DNA of 64,000 nt from Salinicoccus roseus (GTDB lineage Bacteria > Bacillota > Bacilli > Staphylococcales > Salinicoccaceae). The stretch spans positions 558,001-622,000 of the forward strand of contig NZ_RKQJ01000001.1 of the NCBI RefSeq assembly GCF_003814515.1, read 5' to 3'. Positions 17,318 to 25,638 of this stretch are shown piece by piece. Under the pieces are notes generated by a model that was given only the letters and a program-made list of their open reading frames with translations, did not search any database and was not told the DNA's origin. Each line of letters starts with the position of its first letter. Position 1 is the stretch's first letter. The translations under genes and the position numbers were made by a program.

Positions 17318-17335
17318 TGCCCTTCCTCCCCTTCA

Positions 17336-17536
17336 TTAGTTGATGACGTAGGTCTGTTCCTTCTCGACGATTGTATATTCATCGTTCGCCAGGTTGCTGT
17401 AGATGTCTGCCAATGTGTTGATGGCCTCATCCGTGGACGTGATGTCCAAGTTCCTCACGGATCTGAAACGGAGCTTTTCATCGCCCGTCTCGTCCGCTTC
17501 AAAGAAATAGAATTTTGCACTCATGTTCTTCAGCAT
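17336..17536 (-). CDS. DUF1659-family small protein
   Basis: A 66-residue soluble protein starting MLKNMSAKFYFFEADETGDE and ending in EYTIVEKEQTYVIN. The pattern of an N-terminal strand, RSVRNLDITSTDEAINTLADIYS and a C-terminal strand fits DUF1659. The frame reaches 17587, but the ATG at 17536 is 7 bases after an ideal AAGGAGGTGA. It is first of the three-gene set DUF1659-DUF2922-YvrJ and is divergent from the DUF2621 gene, with about 90 bases for two promoters. Function unknown. Confidence 0.82.
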   Translation of the reverse strand: MLKNMSAKFYFFEADETGDEKLRFRSVRNLDITSTDEAINTLADIYSNLANDEYTIVEKEQTYVIN

Positions 17537-17626
17537 ATCCCTCACCTCCTTCACCCTATATATCGTCACAAATGATTCAATGGACAATTCTGTTTTAATT
17601 TCCTATAATGACTGGGAGGTGAGGGA

Positions 17627-18118
17627 ATGAACGATATATTTATGTGGGGCATCGCTCTATGGACATTCATCATGCTGGGGGCAATGACCATCGGCGGATA
17701 TTTCATGTTCCGGAAGTTCCTGAAGCGGATGCCGAAGGAAGATGGATACAGTGAACTCGACTGGCAGGAGCATTATATAGATAAGGCACTTCCCCTATGG
17801 AATAACGAAGCGCGTCACCTTCTGAACGAGCTGGTCTCCCCCGTCCCCGAGCTGTTCAGGGATGTGGCGAAGGAGCGGATCGCCGGGCGGATCTCAAAGA
17901 TTGCACTGGATGAGAAGGCGGACAACATCACACTCGACCATATCATGAAGGGATATATCATCGCGACACCGAAACGGGACCATAAGTTCATGAAGAAGAA
18001 ACTGGATGATATGGAGATCGACTACTCCCCATATGAAGACCTCTTCCAGTATGCCGATGATGAAAAGCAGAAGTTCTCCATATTCGAACAGACGGAAAAA
18101 ATAAGCAGCAGATCATAA
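17627..18118 (+). CDS. DUF2621-family membrane-anchored protein (YneK-like)
   Basis: A 163-residue protein with one N-terminal helix (residues 5-28), then a soluble domain containing LDWQEHYIDKALPLWNNEAR. The family includes Bacillus YneK, whose gene lies next to ccdA in Bacillus subtilis, as here, though in this window it is convergent with ccdAC. Function unknown; a link to thiol or cytochrome c maturation is inferred only from neighbourhood. GGGAGGTGAGGGA precedes the ATG. Confidence 0.85.
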   Translation: MNDIFMWGIALWTFIMLGAMTIGGYFMFRKFLKRMPKEDGYSELDWQEHYIDKALPLWNNEARHLLNELVSPVPELFRDVAKERIAGRISKIALDEKADNITLDHIMKGYIIATPKRDHKFMKKKLDDMEIDYSPYEDLFQYADDEKQKFSIFEQTEKISSRS

Positions 18119-18175
18119 TGAGCCGCGCCTCCAAGATATTCAACTTCTTGGACGCGCTTCATTGATCTGCTGCTT
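18103..18175. terminator. large nested inverted repeat acting as two-way terminator
   Basis: The outer arms are a 13-bp perfect stem (18103-18115 with 18163-18175); inside, GCGCCTCCAAGA-type arms (about 18124-18135 with 18148-18159) form a second stem with one or two mismatches. T-runs flank the plus-strand side (CTTTTTG). The left arm is within the last codons of the DUF2621 gene and the right arm is within ccdC coding sequence. Confidence 0.7.
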
Positions 18176-18637
18176 TTTGAATGCCTGGAGATGGATGAAC
18201 ATCGACAGCCTCCAGAAGACGATCATTACAAATGCAAGGAGGAAGAACATTCCTCCAATCTCCCCGGGCGAGATGCTCATGGATAATATCGTCTTCATTA
18301 TTATCCTGAGTGCCAGGAGGACGACAAGGATGACGGGGAACATCCTGGACTGCTTTACATACAGTTCCCCGCCCTTCTCCTCATATCGGGTCGTGAGGAT
18401 AAGTACGATGGAGAACAGCAGTCCCATGACGGTCGCTTCCATGATTTCAAAAGGTGTCAGCCTGAAGTACGGGAATATGTACATCAGCGCACCTGTAGAC
18501 ATCATGACCGGCGGAATGATGATCTTTGCCATGGTGAGGGGCCGCTTCGCCGCCTTCTGCCTGACGAAGACTGCAGCGATGCCCATGAATACCGCCATGA
18601 TGGATGCAGCAGCAAACAGCATGCTTTCGATGGTCAT
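18140..18637 (-). CDS. ccdC: CcdC-family cytochrome c biogenesis membrane protein
   Basis: A protein of about 165 residues with five hydrophobic segments, matching CcdC (YneJ), which is found with CcdA in Bacillales. Helix 1 starts at MTIESMLFAAAS; LTMAKIIIPPVMMSTGALMYI is the most family-like stretch. The frame extends to 18679 inside ccdA, but the ATG at 18637 follows the ccdA stop codon by two bases and AGGGG by 8. The exact role is not established. Confidence 0.85.
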   Translation of the reverse strand: MTIESMLFAAASIMAVFMGIAAVFVRQKAAKRPLTMAKIIIPPVMMSTGALMYIFPYFRLTPFEIMEATVMGLLFSIVLILTTRYEEKGGELYVKQSRMFPVILVVLLALRIIMKTILSMSISPGEIGGMFFLLAFVMIVFWRLSMFIHLQAFKKQQINEARPRS

Positions 18638-18639
18638 GA

Positions 18640-19344
18640 TCAGAACCCCTGGAAGTCGCCGAAGAACGGCTGCAGCCATATGATGATCTGTGTCAGGCCA
18701 TCAAAATACAGGAGTATACCCATCAGCACCATGATGACCCCGCCGGTCTTCATGATGGTACTGGAATACTTGAGCATCCAGCGCGTCCTGGACACGAAGA
18801 AGCTCAATGTGAAGAATGGTACTGCAAACCCGAGGCAGTAGACCACCATCAGCATCAGTGCGTTGTTCGGCTCGGTTGCGCTCATGGCGAAGATCGCACC
18901 GATGATCGGACCGTTGCACGGTGTCCATCCGGCACCGAAAGCCATGCCGATCAGAATCGAACCGATGAAGCCGGAAGGCCTGTTCTTGAATTGGATCTTC
19001 CTGTCCTTCATCAGGAAACTGAAGTTCAGCACCCCTGTGACGATGAGTCCGAATACGACGATGAGGATCGCGCCGAGCTGGCGGATCAGATCGGCGTACT
19101 CTATCAGCAGGCCGCTGAAGAATGCTGTGCCGAAGCCCAGCGCAATATATATAAGACTGAAACCGATAAGAAAGAACACGGTATGAAGGATCGCCCGGAA
19201 ATTGAATTTCTGACTCTCGACTTCATTATAGCTCATCCCCGTTATGTAGGAGATGAATGCAGGGAATACCGGAAGTACGCACGGTGAGACGAAACTCAGT
19301 ACGCCGGCTCCGAATGCGAGAAGAAAAGTCACTTCGCTACCCAT
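18640..19344 (-). CDS. ccdA: CcdA, thiol-disulfide electron carrier
   Basis: A 234-residue, six-helix protein that passes electrons from cytoplasmic thioredoxin to extracytoplasmic thiols, needed for cytochrome c and some disulfide isomerisation. The two redox cysteines are in SPCVLPVFPAFI (helix 1) and GWTPCNGPIIGAI (helix 4), in symmetric positions. The gene is followed directly by ccdC. The SCO1-like protein at 10594-11205 may share the same respiratory context, although it is not adjacent. Confidence 0.93.
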   Translation of the reverse strand: MGSEVTFLLAFGAGVLSFVSPCVLPVFPAFISYITGMSYNEVESQKFNFRAILHTVFFLIGFSLIYIALGFGTAFFSGLLIEYADLIRQLGAILIVVFGLIVTGVLNFSFLMKDRKIQFKNRPSGFIGSILIGMAFGAGWTPCNGPIIGAIFAMSATEPNNALMLMVVYCLGFAVPFFTLSFFVSRTRWMLKYSSTIMKTGGVIMVLMGILLYFDGLTQIIIWLQPFFGDFQGF

Positions 19345-19424
19345 AAAAATACCTCCATTCAGATGTCATTTTAACAGACATGATGGAGGCATAAGTAGCT
19401 TTCAGCTCTGCAATTTAGAATTTT

Positions 19425-21206
19425 CTATGACAATTGATGCTGTCCATTCTGCAGCTGGTACATCTTATGGTAGATGCCGCCATGCCGGATGAGCGCATCA
19501 TGGCTGCCACGCTCCACGATTTCACCCCTGTTGAGGACGAGGATCTGGTCCGCATCCTGGATGGTGGACAGGCGGTGTGCGATGGCCAATGTTGTCCTGC
19601 CCTGCCGCATCCGTTCGAGCGACTGCTGGATCTGCTCCTCGGTCTCGGAGTCGATGTTAGCAGTCGCCTCATCAAGGATCAGTATTTTGGGATCCATGGC
19701 CATCGTGCGTGCAAATGCCAGCAGCTGACGTTCGCCGCTCGAGAAGGCGCCGCCCTTTTCAATCACCCGATGCTGGTATCCATCCGGAAGCCTGTTGATG
19801 AACTTGTCCGCATAGACGAACTCGGCAGCGGCCTTGACCTGCTGAAAAGTCATTTCCGGGTGGTACAGCCGGATGTTCGATTCCACCGTGCCATAGAAGA
19901 TGAACGGATCCTGCAACACAAGCCCGACCCTCTTCTTGAGCGCCTGTCTTGAAATATCCTTGATGGAGTGGCCGTCGACGAGTATTTCCCCTTCGGAAAA
20001 CTCGTAGAACCGCATGAACAGGTTGATGATGGAGCTTTTGCCGGAGCCTGTATGCCCGACGAGGGCCACCGTTTCACCCGGACGCGCCGTGAATGAAATA
20101 TCCTTCAGCACATCCGTCCTGCCGTCATAGCTGAAGGTGACATTCCTGAATTCGATATGACCGTCAGTGATGCTGTAATCGGATGTCTCAGGCTGGTGGG
20201 GCTCTATCCTTTCATCATCGATCAGTATAAATACCCGGCTCGCTGCAACGAGCGCCTGCTGGAATATGTTCAGGTTCTGGCTGACCTGGTTGATCGGTTC
20301 AAAAAACCGCTCCATATATTGGATGAAGGCGAAGATGACACCTGCGGTGACCGTCGAACTGAAGCTGAGCAGTCCGAAATAGCCGAGGATGACGGCGATC
20401 GCCAATACATATATCATGCTGATGGCCGGCCGGAGCAGCAGTCCATCGAGCCGCACGTTCTTCATGTTGTACTTGTAATGCGACTCGTTTATTTCATTGA
20501 ACTCCCTGCCAAGGCGTCCTTCCTGGTTGAACACCTGGATGATCTTCATGCCCTCTATCGACTCGGCGAGCTTGGCGTTCAGATCGCTGAGCAGCTGGCG
20601 TGCATGGGAAAAGAAGTTGGCGGAGTACTTCCTGTAGATTCCGAGTATCAGCACGATCACCGGCATGAAGAGCAGCGCCAGCAGGGCCAGCCTGACATCA
20701 AGGATGAACATCATGACGAAGCTCGATATAACCATGAAGAAGGCCATGAGGAAAGTTGCCAGCACCCCGATGAACATCTCGACGATCGCTTCGGTGTCAT
20801 TGGTGATCCGGGACACCACACTGCCGCCCGGCACCTTGTCGAAATACCGCATGCCGAGCCTGCCTATCTTGTCGAATGCATCAATGCGCAGCTGCTGGAT
20901 GACTTTGAATGCCAGATACTGGAACAGATAGATCTGCATATAGGTCGCCGCCGCGCCGACTAGCTGCACAAGCACAAATATCGTGATGAGCCAAGTCATA
21001 TCCGCTTCCGGGAAAGTGCCCGGTGTAAGATAGTCATCGATGAAGACCATCACCAGGTACGGGGTCGCCACCCCGGTGATGGTTGAAATGATCAGCATGA
21101 TGAAGCCGAATGTCAACGTCCCCTTGAAGGGCAGCGTATATCTCATCAGCCTGAAAAGTACGTTCTTCTGATCATTGAAGGAGAGGTTGAACTGATTGTC
21201 TTCCAT
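19425..21206 (-). CDS. ABC exporter half-transporter, canonical-site partner (YheH/BmrD-like)
   Basis: A 593-residue protein with a six-helix membrane domain (to about residue 330) and one ATPase domain. Walker A GHTGSGKSS, signature FSSGERQLLAFAR (a changed LSGGQ, as in the family), and Walker B ILILDEATANID with the catalytic Glu present. It follows its partner gene with stop and start adjacent (21207/21206), so the two make a heterodimer. Such pairs export drugs or lipids; the substrate here is unknown. Confidence 0.92.
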   Translation of the reverse strand: MEDNQFNLSFNDQKNVLFRLMRYTLPFKGTLTFGFIMLIISTITGVATPYLVMVFIDDYLTPGTFPEADMTWLITIFVLVQLVGAAATYMQIYLFQYLAFKVIQQLRIDAFDKIGRLGMRYFDKVPGGSVVSRITNDTEAIVEMFIGVLATFLMAFFMVISSFVMMFILDVRLALLALLFMPVIVLILGIYRKYSANFFSHARQLLSDLNAKLAESIEGMKIIQVFNQEGRLGREFNEINESHYKYNMKNVRLDGLLLRPAISMIYVLAIAVILGYFGLLSFSSTVTAGVIFAFIQYMERFFEPINQVSQNLNIFQQALVAASRVFILIDDERIEPHQPETSDYSITDGHIEFRNVTFSYDGRTDVLKDISFTARPGETVALVGHTGSGKSSIINLFMRFYEFSEGEILVDGHSIKDISRQALKKRVGLVLQDPFIFYGTVESNIRLYHPEMTFQQVKAAAEFVYADKFINRLPDGYQHRVIEKGGAFSSGERQLLAFARTMAMDPKILILDEATANIDSETEEQIQQSLERMRQGRTTLAIAHRLSTIQDADQILVLNRGEIVERGSHDALIRHGGIYHKMYQLQNGQHQLS

Positions 21207-22982
21207 CTAGTCGTCCTCCTTTTGCACCAGGTCATCGAGCGAGATCTCAAGAGCTTCCCGCAGTGCCTGGGAGTTATACGTATCGTGATACCAGCCCTTC
21301 TGTTCCATCAGTGCCTGATGCGTACCATGTTCGATGATCGTGCCGCTATCCATGACGATGATCAGGTCCGCATGACTGACTGCACTCATACGGTGGGCAG
21401 TGATGATGTTCGTCTTGCCGGCCCGGTTCGACTGGATGTTGGAAAGGATCCGCTCTTCCGTCTCAGCGTCAACCGCCGACAGTGAGTCATCCAGTATCAG
21501 CACTTCCGGATCCTTGATGAGGGCACGGGCAATGGAGATCCGCTGCTTCTGACCGCCCGAGAGCGAGACGCCCCGCTCGCCCACGACAGTTCCGTAGCCA
21601 TCAGGGAAACCGCTGATGTCCTCATGGATATGGCTGAGGCTTGCTGCATGGAAGATATCTTCATCCGGCAGGTCAGGATTGCTGAAGGCGATGTTGTTGC
21701 GTATCGTCGTCGAGAACAGGAAGTGGTCCTGCGGCACATACCCGAACTGGCTTCTGAGGTTGCGGATGCTGTAGTCGCGGAGTGCATGGCTGCCATACCG
21801 GATATCATCCGGATTGACCGTGTCGAATTCCCGGAGCAGCAGGCGGATCAGGGCGCTTTTACCTGAACCGGTGCGTCCGACGATGCCGACCGTCGACCCT
21901 TTCCGTATTGTGAACCGGACATCCCTCAGACCATCCGACTCGTCACCCGGGAAGTTGAACGCACCGATGTTGAATTCGATGTCCCCATCCGGCTGATCTT
22001 GAATGCGGTAATCTGCACCGATCTGGTTCGGCGTATCCATGATGTCCTGTATGCGGTCATATGACGCGCTCCCCCGCTGGACGAGGTTGAAGAACCATCC
22101 GAGTGCGAGAAGCGGCCACACCATCATGCCAAGATAGGTGGTGAATGTCACAAGCGCACCGATGGTGATGGTATCATCCAGCACCATGCGCGCACCGAAG
22201 AAGATGGACAGGAAGTAGCTTATACCGATGACCATCATGATCGTCGGGTCGAACAGGGCGTCGACTTTCGAAACCTTCAAGTTCTTTTCGACCACATCAT
22301 CACTCAACTTCCGGAAATCCGCCTGGTCGCTTTTCTCGTAGCCGAATGTCTTCGTCACCTTGATGCCCGATATGCTTTCCTGCGTCTTGTCGTTCAGCAT
22401 GCTGAAGGCCGCCTGGGCCTTCTTGAACCCCCGGTTCATCAGCGTACCGTAATAGCTGGTCAGAATGACCATGAGCGGCAGCGGAATCATTGCGATGAGC
22501 GTCAGCTTTGGACTGATGGTGATTGCCATTGTAATCAGTACTGCGCCCCCGGTGATGAGAGAATCCGCAATGGTCAGTATCCCCGCCCCGGCCGTAGCCT
22601 GGACCGCCTGGATATCATTCGTCGCATGCGCCATAAGGTCACCTGTACGGCGCTTCTGATAGAATGCCGGACTCATTTCTGAATACTTACGGTAGAGGCG
22701 GGACCTCAGGATCCTGCCGAGCCGGTAGCTCGCCCCAAAAATCATGATGCGCCAGAAATACCTGACTATGTATGTCAACACGGCAACAGCGACCAGCAGC
22801 AGTATGAACTGCAGCAGCAGATTCCCCGTCAGCGTATCCTGCGCGATGCCGTCGATCACCCAGCCGATCACCTGTGGTGGAACGAGTTCCATGAGTGCCA
22901 CCAGAATCAGCATGATGATTCCCACAGTATAGCTGCGCCACTCGCGGGCGAAGAACCACCCCAATTTCCTGAATACTTTCAT
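21207..22982 (-). CDS. ABC exporter half-transporter, degenerate-site partner (YheI/BmrC-like)
   Basis: A 591-residue partner of the gene at 19425-21206. Walker A GRTGSGKSA and signature LSGGQKQRISIAR are intact, but Walker B reads VLILDDSLSAVD: the catalytic Glu is Asp, which marks one degenerate ATP site of a heterodimeric exporter. The frame is open to 23009; the ATG at 22982 (MKVFRKLGWFF) has AAGGGGGA 8 bases upstream. First gene of a two-gene operon, divergent from the small stress gene at 23151. Confidence 0.92.
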   Translation of the reverse strand: MKVFRKLGWFFAREWRSYTVGIIMLILVALMELVPPQVIGWVIDGIAQDTLTGNLLLQFILLLVAVAVLTYIVRYFWRIMIFGASYRLGRILRSRLYRKYSEMSPAFYQKRRTGDLMAHATNDIQAVQATAGAGILTIADSLITGGAVLITMAITISPKLTLIAMIPLPLMVILTSYYGTLMNRGFKKAQAAFSMLNDKTQESISGIKVTKTFGYEKSDQADFRKLSDDVVEKNLKVSKVDALFDPTIMMVIGISYFLSIFFGARMVLDDTITIGALVTFTTYLGMMVWPLLALGWFFNLVQRGSASYDRIQDIMDTPNQIGADYRIQDQPDGDIEFNIGAFNFPGDESDGLRDVRFTIRKGSTVGIVGRTGSGKSALIRLLLREFDTVNPDDIRYGSHALRDYSIRNLRSQFGYVPQDHFLFSTTIRNNIAFSNPDLPDEDIFHAASLSHIHEDISGFPDGYGTVVGERGVSLSGGQKQRISIARALIKDPEVLILDDSLSAVDAETEERILSNIQSNRAGKTNIITAHRMSAVSHADLIIVMDSGTIIEHGTHQALMEQKGWYHDTYNSQALREALEISLDDLVQKEDD

Positions 22983-23091
22983 ACCGATCCCCCTTGCTGT
23001 CATATACATCTAAATTCTACCATATGTTTCGGGATATGAAATAATCAACATAAGAAGATCGTCGATTTTCTGTCCCTATAATTCATCCAAT

Positions 23092-23116
23092 GTTTAAATG
23101 GAATGACATCGGGAAA
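23092..23116 (+). promoter_or_regulatory. sigma-B-type general stress promoter
   Basis: GTTTAA (23092-23097), 13 bases, GGGAAA (23111-23116): an almost ideal match to the Bacillales sigma-B consensus GTTTAA-N12-15-GGGWAW. The start codon is 35 bases downstream. Confidence 0.7.
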
Positions 23117-23150
23117 AATTTAGTGTAATAAGATATTTAGGAGGATGGTT

Positions 23151-23390
23151 ATGTCGAAGTCAGGTATGAATACTCTAAAGCCTGGAGAAAACTATAAAGC
23201 ACATGAAATCGACAGTTTCGTCACTACGACCGATGCAGTCGTATTGTCCACAAACGACAACGAACTCTTCTCGGATCCTGAACGCGAGTTCAAAGTGACT
23301 CATGAATTCGAAGGTTTCTTCGAACATTCTTCGGAAGATGGAGAAAAACACTTCAGGGAAAAGAAAGCCTATATAGTTGAAAAAGTCTAA
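23151..23390 (+). CDS. small hypothetical protein, probable stress gene
   Basis: A 79-residue, acidic, soluble protein with no cysteines, no membrane helix and no recognised family (SDPEREFKVTHEFEGFFEHS is characteristic). The frame starts at an ATG at 23145 that abuts AGGAGG; the ATG at 23151 has the correct 6-base spacing and is preferred. A sigma-B-type promoter lies just upstream and a terminator just after. The pattern (single small gene, sigma-B promoter, terminator) is common for general stress proteins; the role is unknown. Confidence 0.8.
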   Translation: MSKSGMNTLKPGENYKAHEIDSFVTTTDAVVLSTNDNELFSDPEREFKVTHEFEGFFEHSSEDGEKHFREKKAYIVEKV

Positions 23391-23400
23391 TACCGCAAAA

Positions 23401-23433
23401 AAATCCCGTCTGATGAATAATCAGACGGGATTT
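23401..23433. terminator. two-way terminator between the stress gene and the peptide-binding gene
   Basis: A 14-bp perfect stem (23401-23414 with 23420-23433), with an A-run to the left and a T-run to the right, so it can end both convergent transcripts. Confidence 0.9.
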
Positions 23434-23454
23434 TCATTTGGAGATATGAATCAG

Positions 23455-25164
23455 TTATTCAAATGTCACATTCTCAATCCTGATGTTGCCGACCGGATCG
23501 AGATCCACCCCACTCACCTGGGATGAGTTCACACCGATTGCGAAGTTGGTGTGGAAGAGGTATGCCGCCGGCGCTTCCTCGATCAGGATTTCCTGAGCCT
23601 GGCTGTATGCTTCAAATCGAGTATCTTCATCAGGTTCAGTACGCCCTTCATCAAGCAGGCTGTCGACTTCTTCATTCGTATAGAATGAACGGTTGCCCGT
23701 TGCACCGTGACTGTTTGAGTGGAACAGTGCATACAGGCCGTAGTCTGCATCTGCTGTTACCGTCGTCCAGCCAAGGATGAACATCTCATGGTCGCCCTGC
23801 GCTGTCCTGTCGAGGTAAGTACCCCACTCGAACTGCTCCACCTGGACATCGATGTTCAATTCTGAAAGCTTCTCCTGGATGTATACGGCAGTATCGATGA
23901 TCTGTGGATCTTCATCCACCCAGATCGTCGTTTCGAATCCATCTGCAACATCCGTTTCTGCAAGAAGCTCCTTCGCACGATCCATATCATATTCTACACC
24001 TTCAAGATTCTCGTCATGACCCCATACATCAGGCGCCAACGGACCTTCGGCCTTGATTCCCATGTCATCATATACACCGGAGATGATTTCATCTCTGTCG
24101 ATCGCATAGGAGATCGCCTGTCTGACCTTTACATCATCGAACGGTTCCTTCTCGGTATTGAAGCCAAGATAGGACATCCTTACAGATTCCTGTTCGACAA
24201 GTTCAGTCTCTTCCCCTTCCTCAACACGTACGGCGCTTGAAGAATCCACATCACCGGCAACCTGGATGCCGCCAGTTTCGAGTTCAGCCATGCGGGCGCC
24301 ATTTTCAGGAATGACACGGAATGTTACCGTCTCAAAGTTGCGGTCGCCGCCCTGGAAGTCATCGAACTTCTCAAGCACGGTTTCTTCACCAGCTGAACGG
24401 GACTGGAACATCAGGTGGTTCGTGCCATCCGCTTCCGAGCCGATGACTGAGCCGATATGCTCTGAAATCTGTTCGGCCACATCGTCATACTCGGAGCCGC
24501 CTTCCGCGCGGAGCTCATAGTATTCGTCTGCAGTCATGTCTACACCCGCTTCATCAAGTGCCGCCTGATAGTCACGGTCGATGAGGTCTTTGCTCATGAT
24601 CCCGGCGGTGTTATGTGCGAGGTGGCTTGGCAGCGGTGCAAAAGGATATTCAGTATGTAGGTTCACTTCATAATCCCCTACAACTTCCACTTCGGAAATC
24701 ATTTCAAACAGGAAGGCAACTTGGGATGCAACCGCAGTGTCCCTTACGCGGTCCATCGTCGCCTTTACATCTTCAGCAGTGAACTCGGAGCCTTCATGGA
24801 ACGTCGTCCCCTCCCTCAATGTGAAGGTCCATACATCATCTTCAGTCGCTTCCCATTCTTCGGCAAGTCCTGGGGCAAGCGCCATGTCAGTCTCCTGGAA
24901 GACAAGCGTTTCATAGATGTTCCGTCTTACCTGCGCAGAAGCGGAGTCGTTGCTCCCATGCGGGTCGAGTGTGACCGCATCATCCATCATCGCAATGGTC
25001 AGGTCACCCGAACCGGAGCCACCCGACGCTTCAGAATCTTCGGAAGTATTTTCTCCGTCCGCACTTCCATCCGCACCCTCTTCCACATTGGAATCATCCG
25101 TACATGCAGCCAGAGCCAATGTCAGTAAAAATACCATAAGTAACATAAAATACCGTTTGTTCAT
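23455..25164 (-). CDS. peptide/glutathione-type ABC substrate-binding lipoprotein
   Basis: A 569-residue extracellular solute-binding protein of family 5 (OppA/AppA/DppA). The signal peptide MNKRYFMLLMVFLLTLALAA ends at lipobox Cys 21, followed by a Ser/Glu/Gly-rich linker. RRNIYETLVFQETDMALAPGLAEEW is the usual start of the fold. Permease and ATPase genes are not next to it, so it works with a transporter elsewhere, or with several. The ligand is unknown. It ends at the two-way terminator at 23401-23433. Confidence 0.93.
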   Translation of the reverse strand: MNKRYFMLLMVFLLTLALAACTDDSNVEEGADGSADGENTSEDSEASGGSGSGDLTIAMMDDAVTLDPHGSNDSASAQVRRNIYETLVFQETDMALAPGLAEEWEATEDDVWTFTLREGTTFHEGSEFTAEDVKATMDRVRDTAVASQVAFLFEMISEVEVVGDYEVNLHTEYPFAPLPSHLAHNTAGIMSKDLIDRDYQAALDEAGVDMTADEYYELRAEGGSEYDDVAEQISEHIGSVIGSEADGTNHLMFQSRSAGEETVLEKFDDFQGGDRNFETVTFRVIPENGARMAELETGGIQVAGDVDSSSAVRVEEGEETELVEQESVRMSYLGFNTEKEPFDDVKVRQAISYAIDRDEIISGVYDDMGIKAEGPLAPDVWGHDENLEGVEYDMDRAKELLAETDVADGFETTIWVDEDPQIIDTAVYIQEKLSELNIDVQVEQFEWGTYLDRTAQGDHEMFILGWTTVTADADYGLYALFHSNSHGATGNRSFYTNEEVDSLLDEGRTEPDEDTRFEAYSQAQEILIEEAPAAYLFHTNFAIGVNSSQVSGVDLDPVGNIRIENVTFE

Positions 25165-25283
25165 TCATTTTCCTCCTTTGTTTGAATAATTCAAGTATAT
25201 ATGAATACTTATGCCTGTTCAATGAATATTCAAAAAAGTGGAAAATTTTTAAAATGCAGGAGACAGCTGAAAACAAAAAAATA

Positions 25284-25309
25284 AACCCTCCCGCTCAGAC
25301 GGAAGGGTT
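25284..25309 (-). terminator. terminator after yneF
   Basis: Stem AACCCT/AGGGTT (25284-25289 with 25304-25309) with additional C/G pairs inside; the minus-strand tail is TATTTTTTTG. Confidence 0.8.
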
Positions 25310-25314
25310 CATCT

Positions 25315-25581
25315 TTATTTTTTTGAAGCTTTCATACGATCTTTAGCTGATTTTGAATCCGTATTGCGATTCATCATCGTCATCATCTGATTGATTTTCT
25401 TCTGGGAAGGTTTCTGTCCCATCTGCATCATCATCATTCTGAGCATGTCTTCATTGATCGGCGGGTTCTTCTCAAGATAGTCCATCATGTACTTTCTTGC
25501 GAGGAAGAATCCAAGCGCAACGCCACCGATGAGTGCAACTATAACAATCAGTATCCATATCCAAGTAGCCAAACTGCTCAC
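25315..25581 (-). CDS. yneF: YneF-family (UPF0154) membrane protein
   Basis: An 88-residue protein with one N-terminal helix (residues 7-28, ending [20 protein letters not shown]) and a Met/Gln-rich tail ([19 protein letters not shown]), characteristic of UPF0154. It follows tkt as in Bacillus and Staphylococcus. The tail here is longer than usual (extra [16 protein letters not shown]). Function unknown. Confidence 0.92.
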   Translation of the reverse strand: MSSLATWIWILIVIVALIGGVALGFFLARKYMMDYLEKNPPINEDMLRMMMMQMGQKPSQKKINQMMTMMNRNTDSKSAKDRMKASKK

Positions 25582-25638
25582 CTCTTTCTTCGTAGACCAT
25601 AATAAAGTTTACATCAAAAGCAGGTGTTTTTCAACAGA

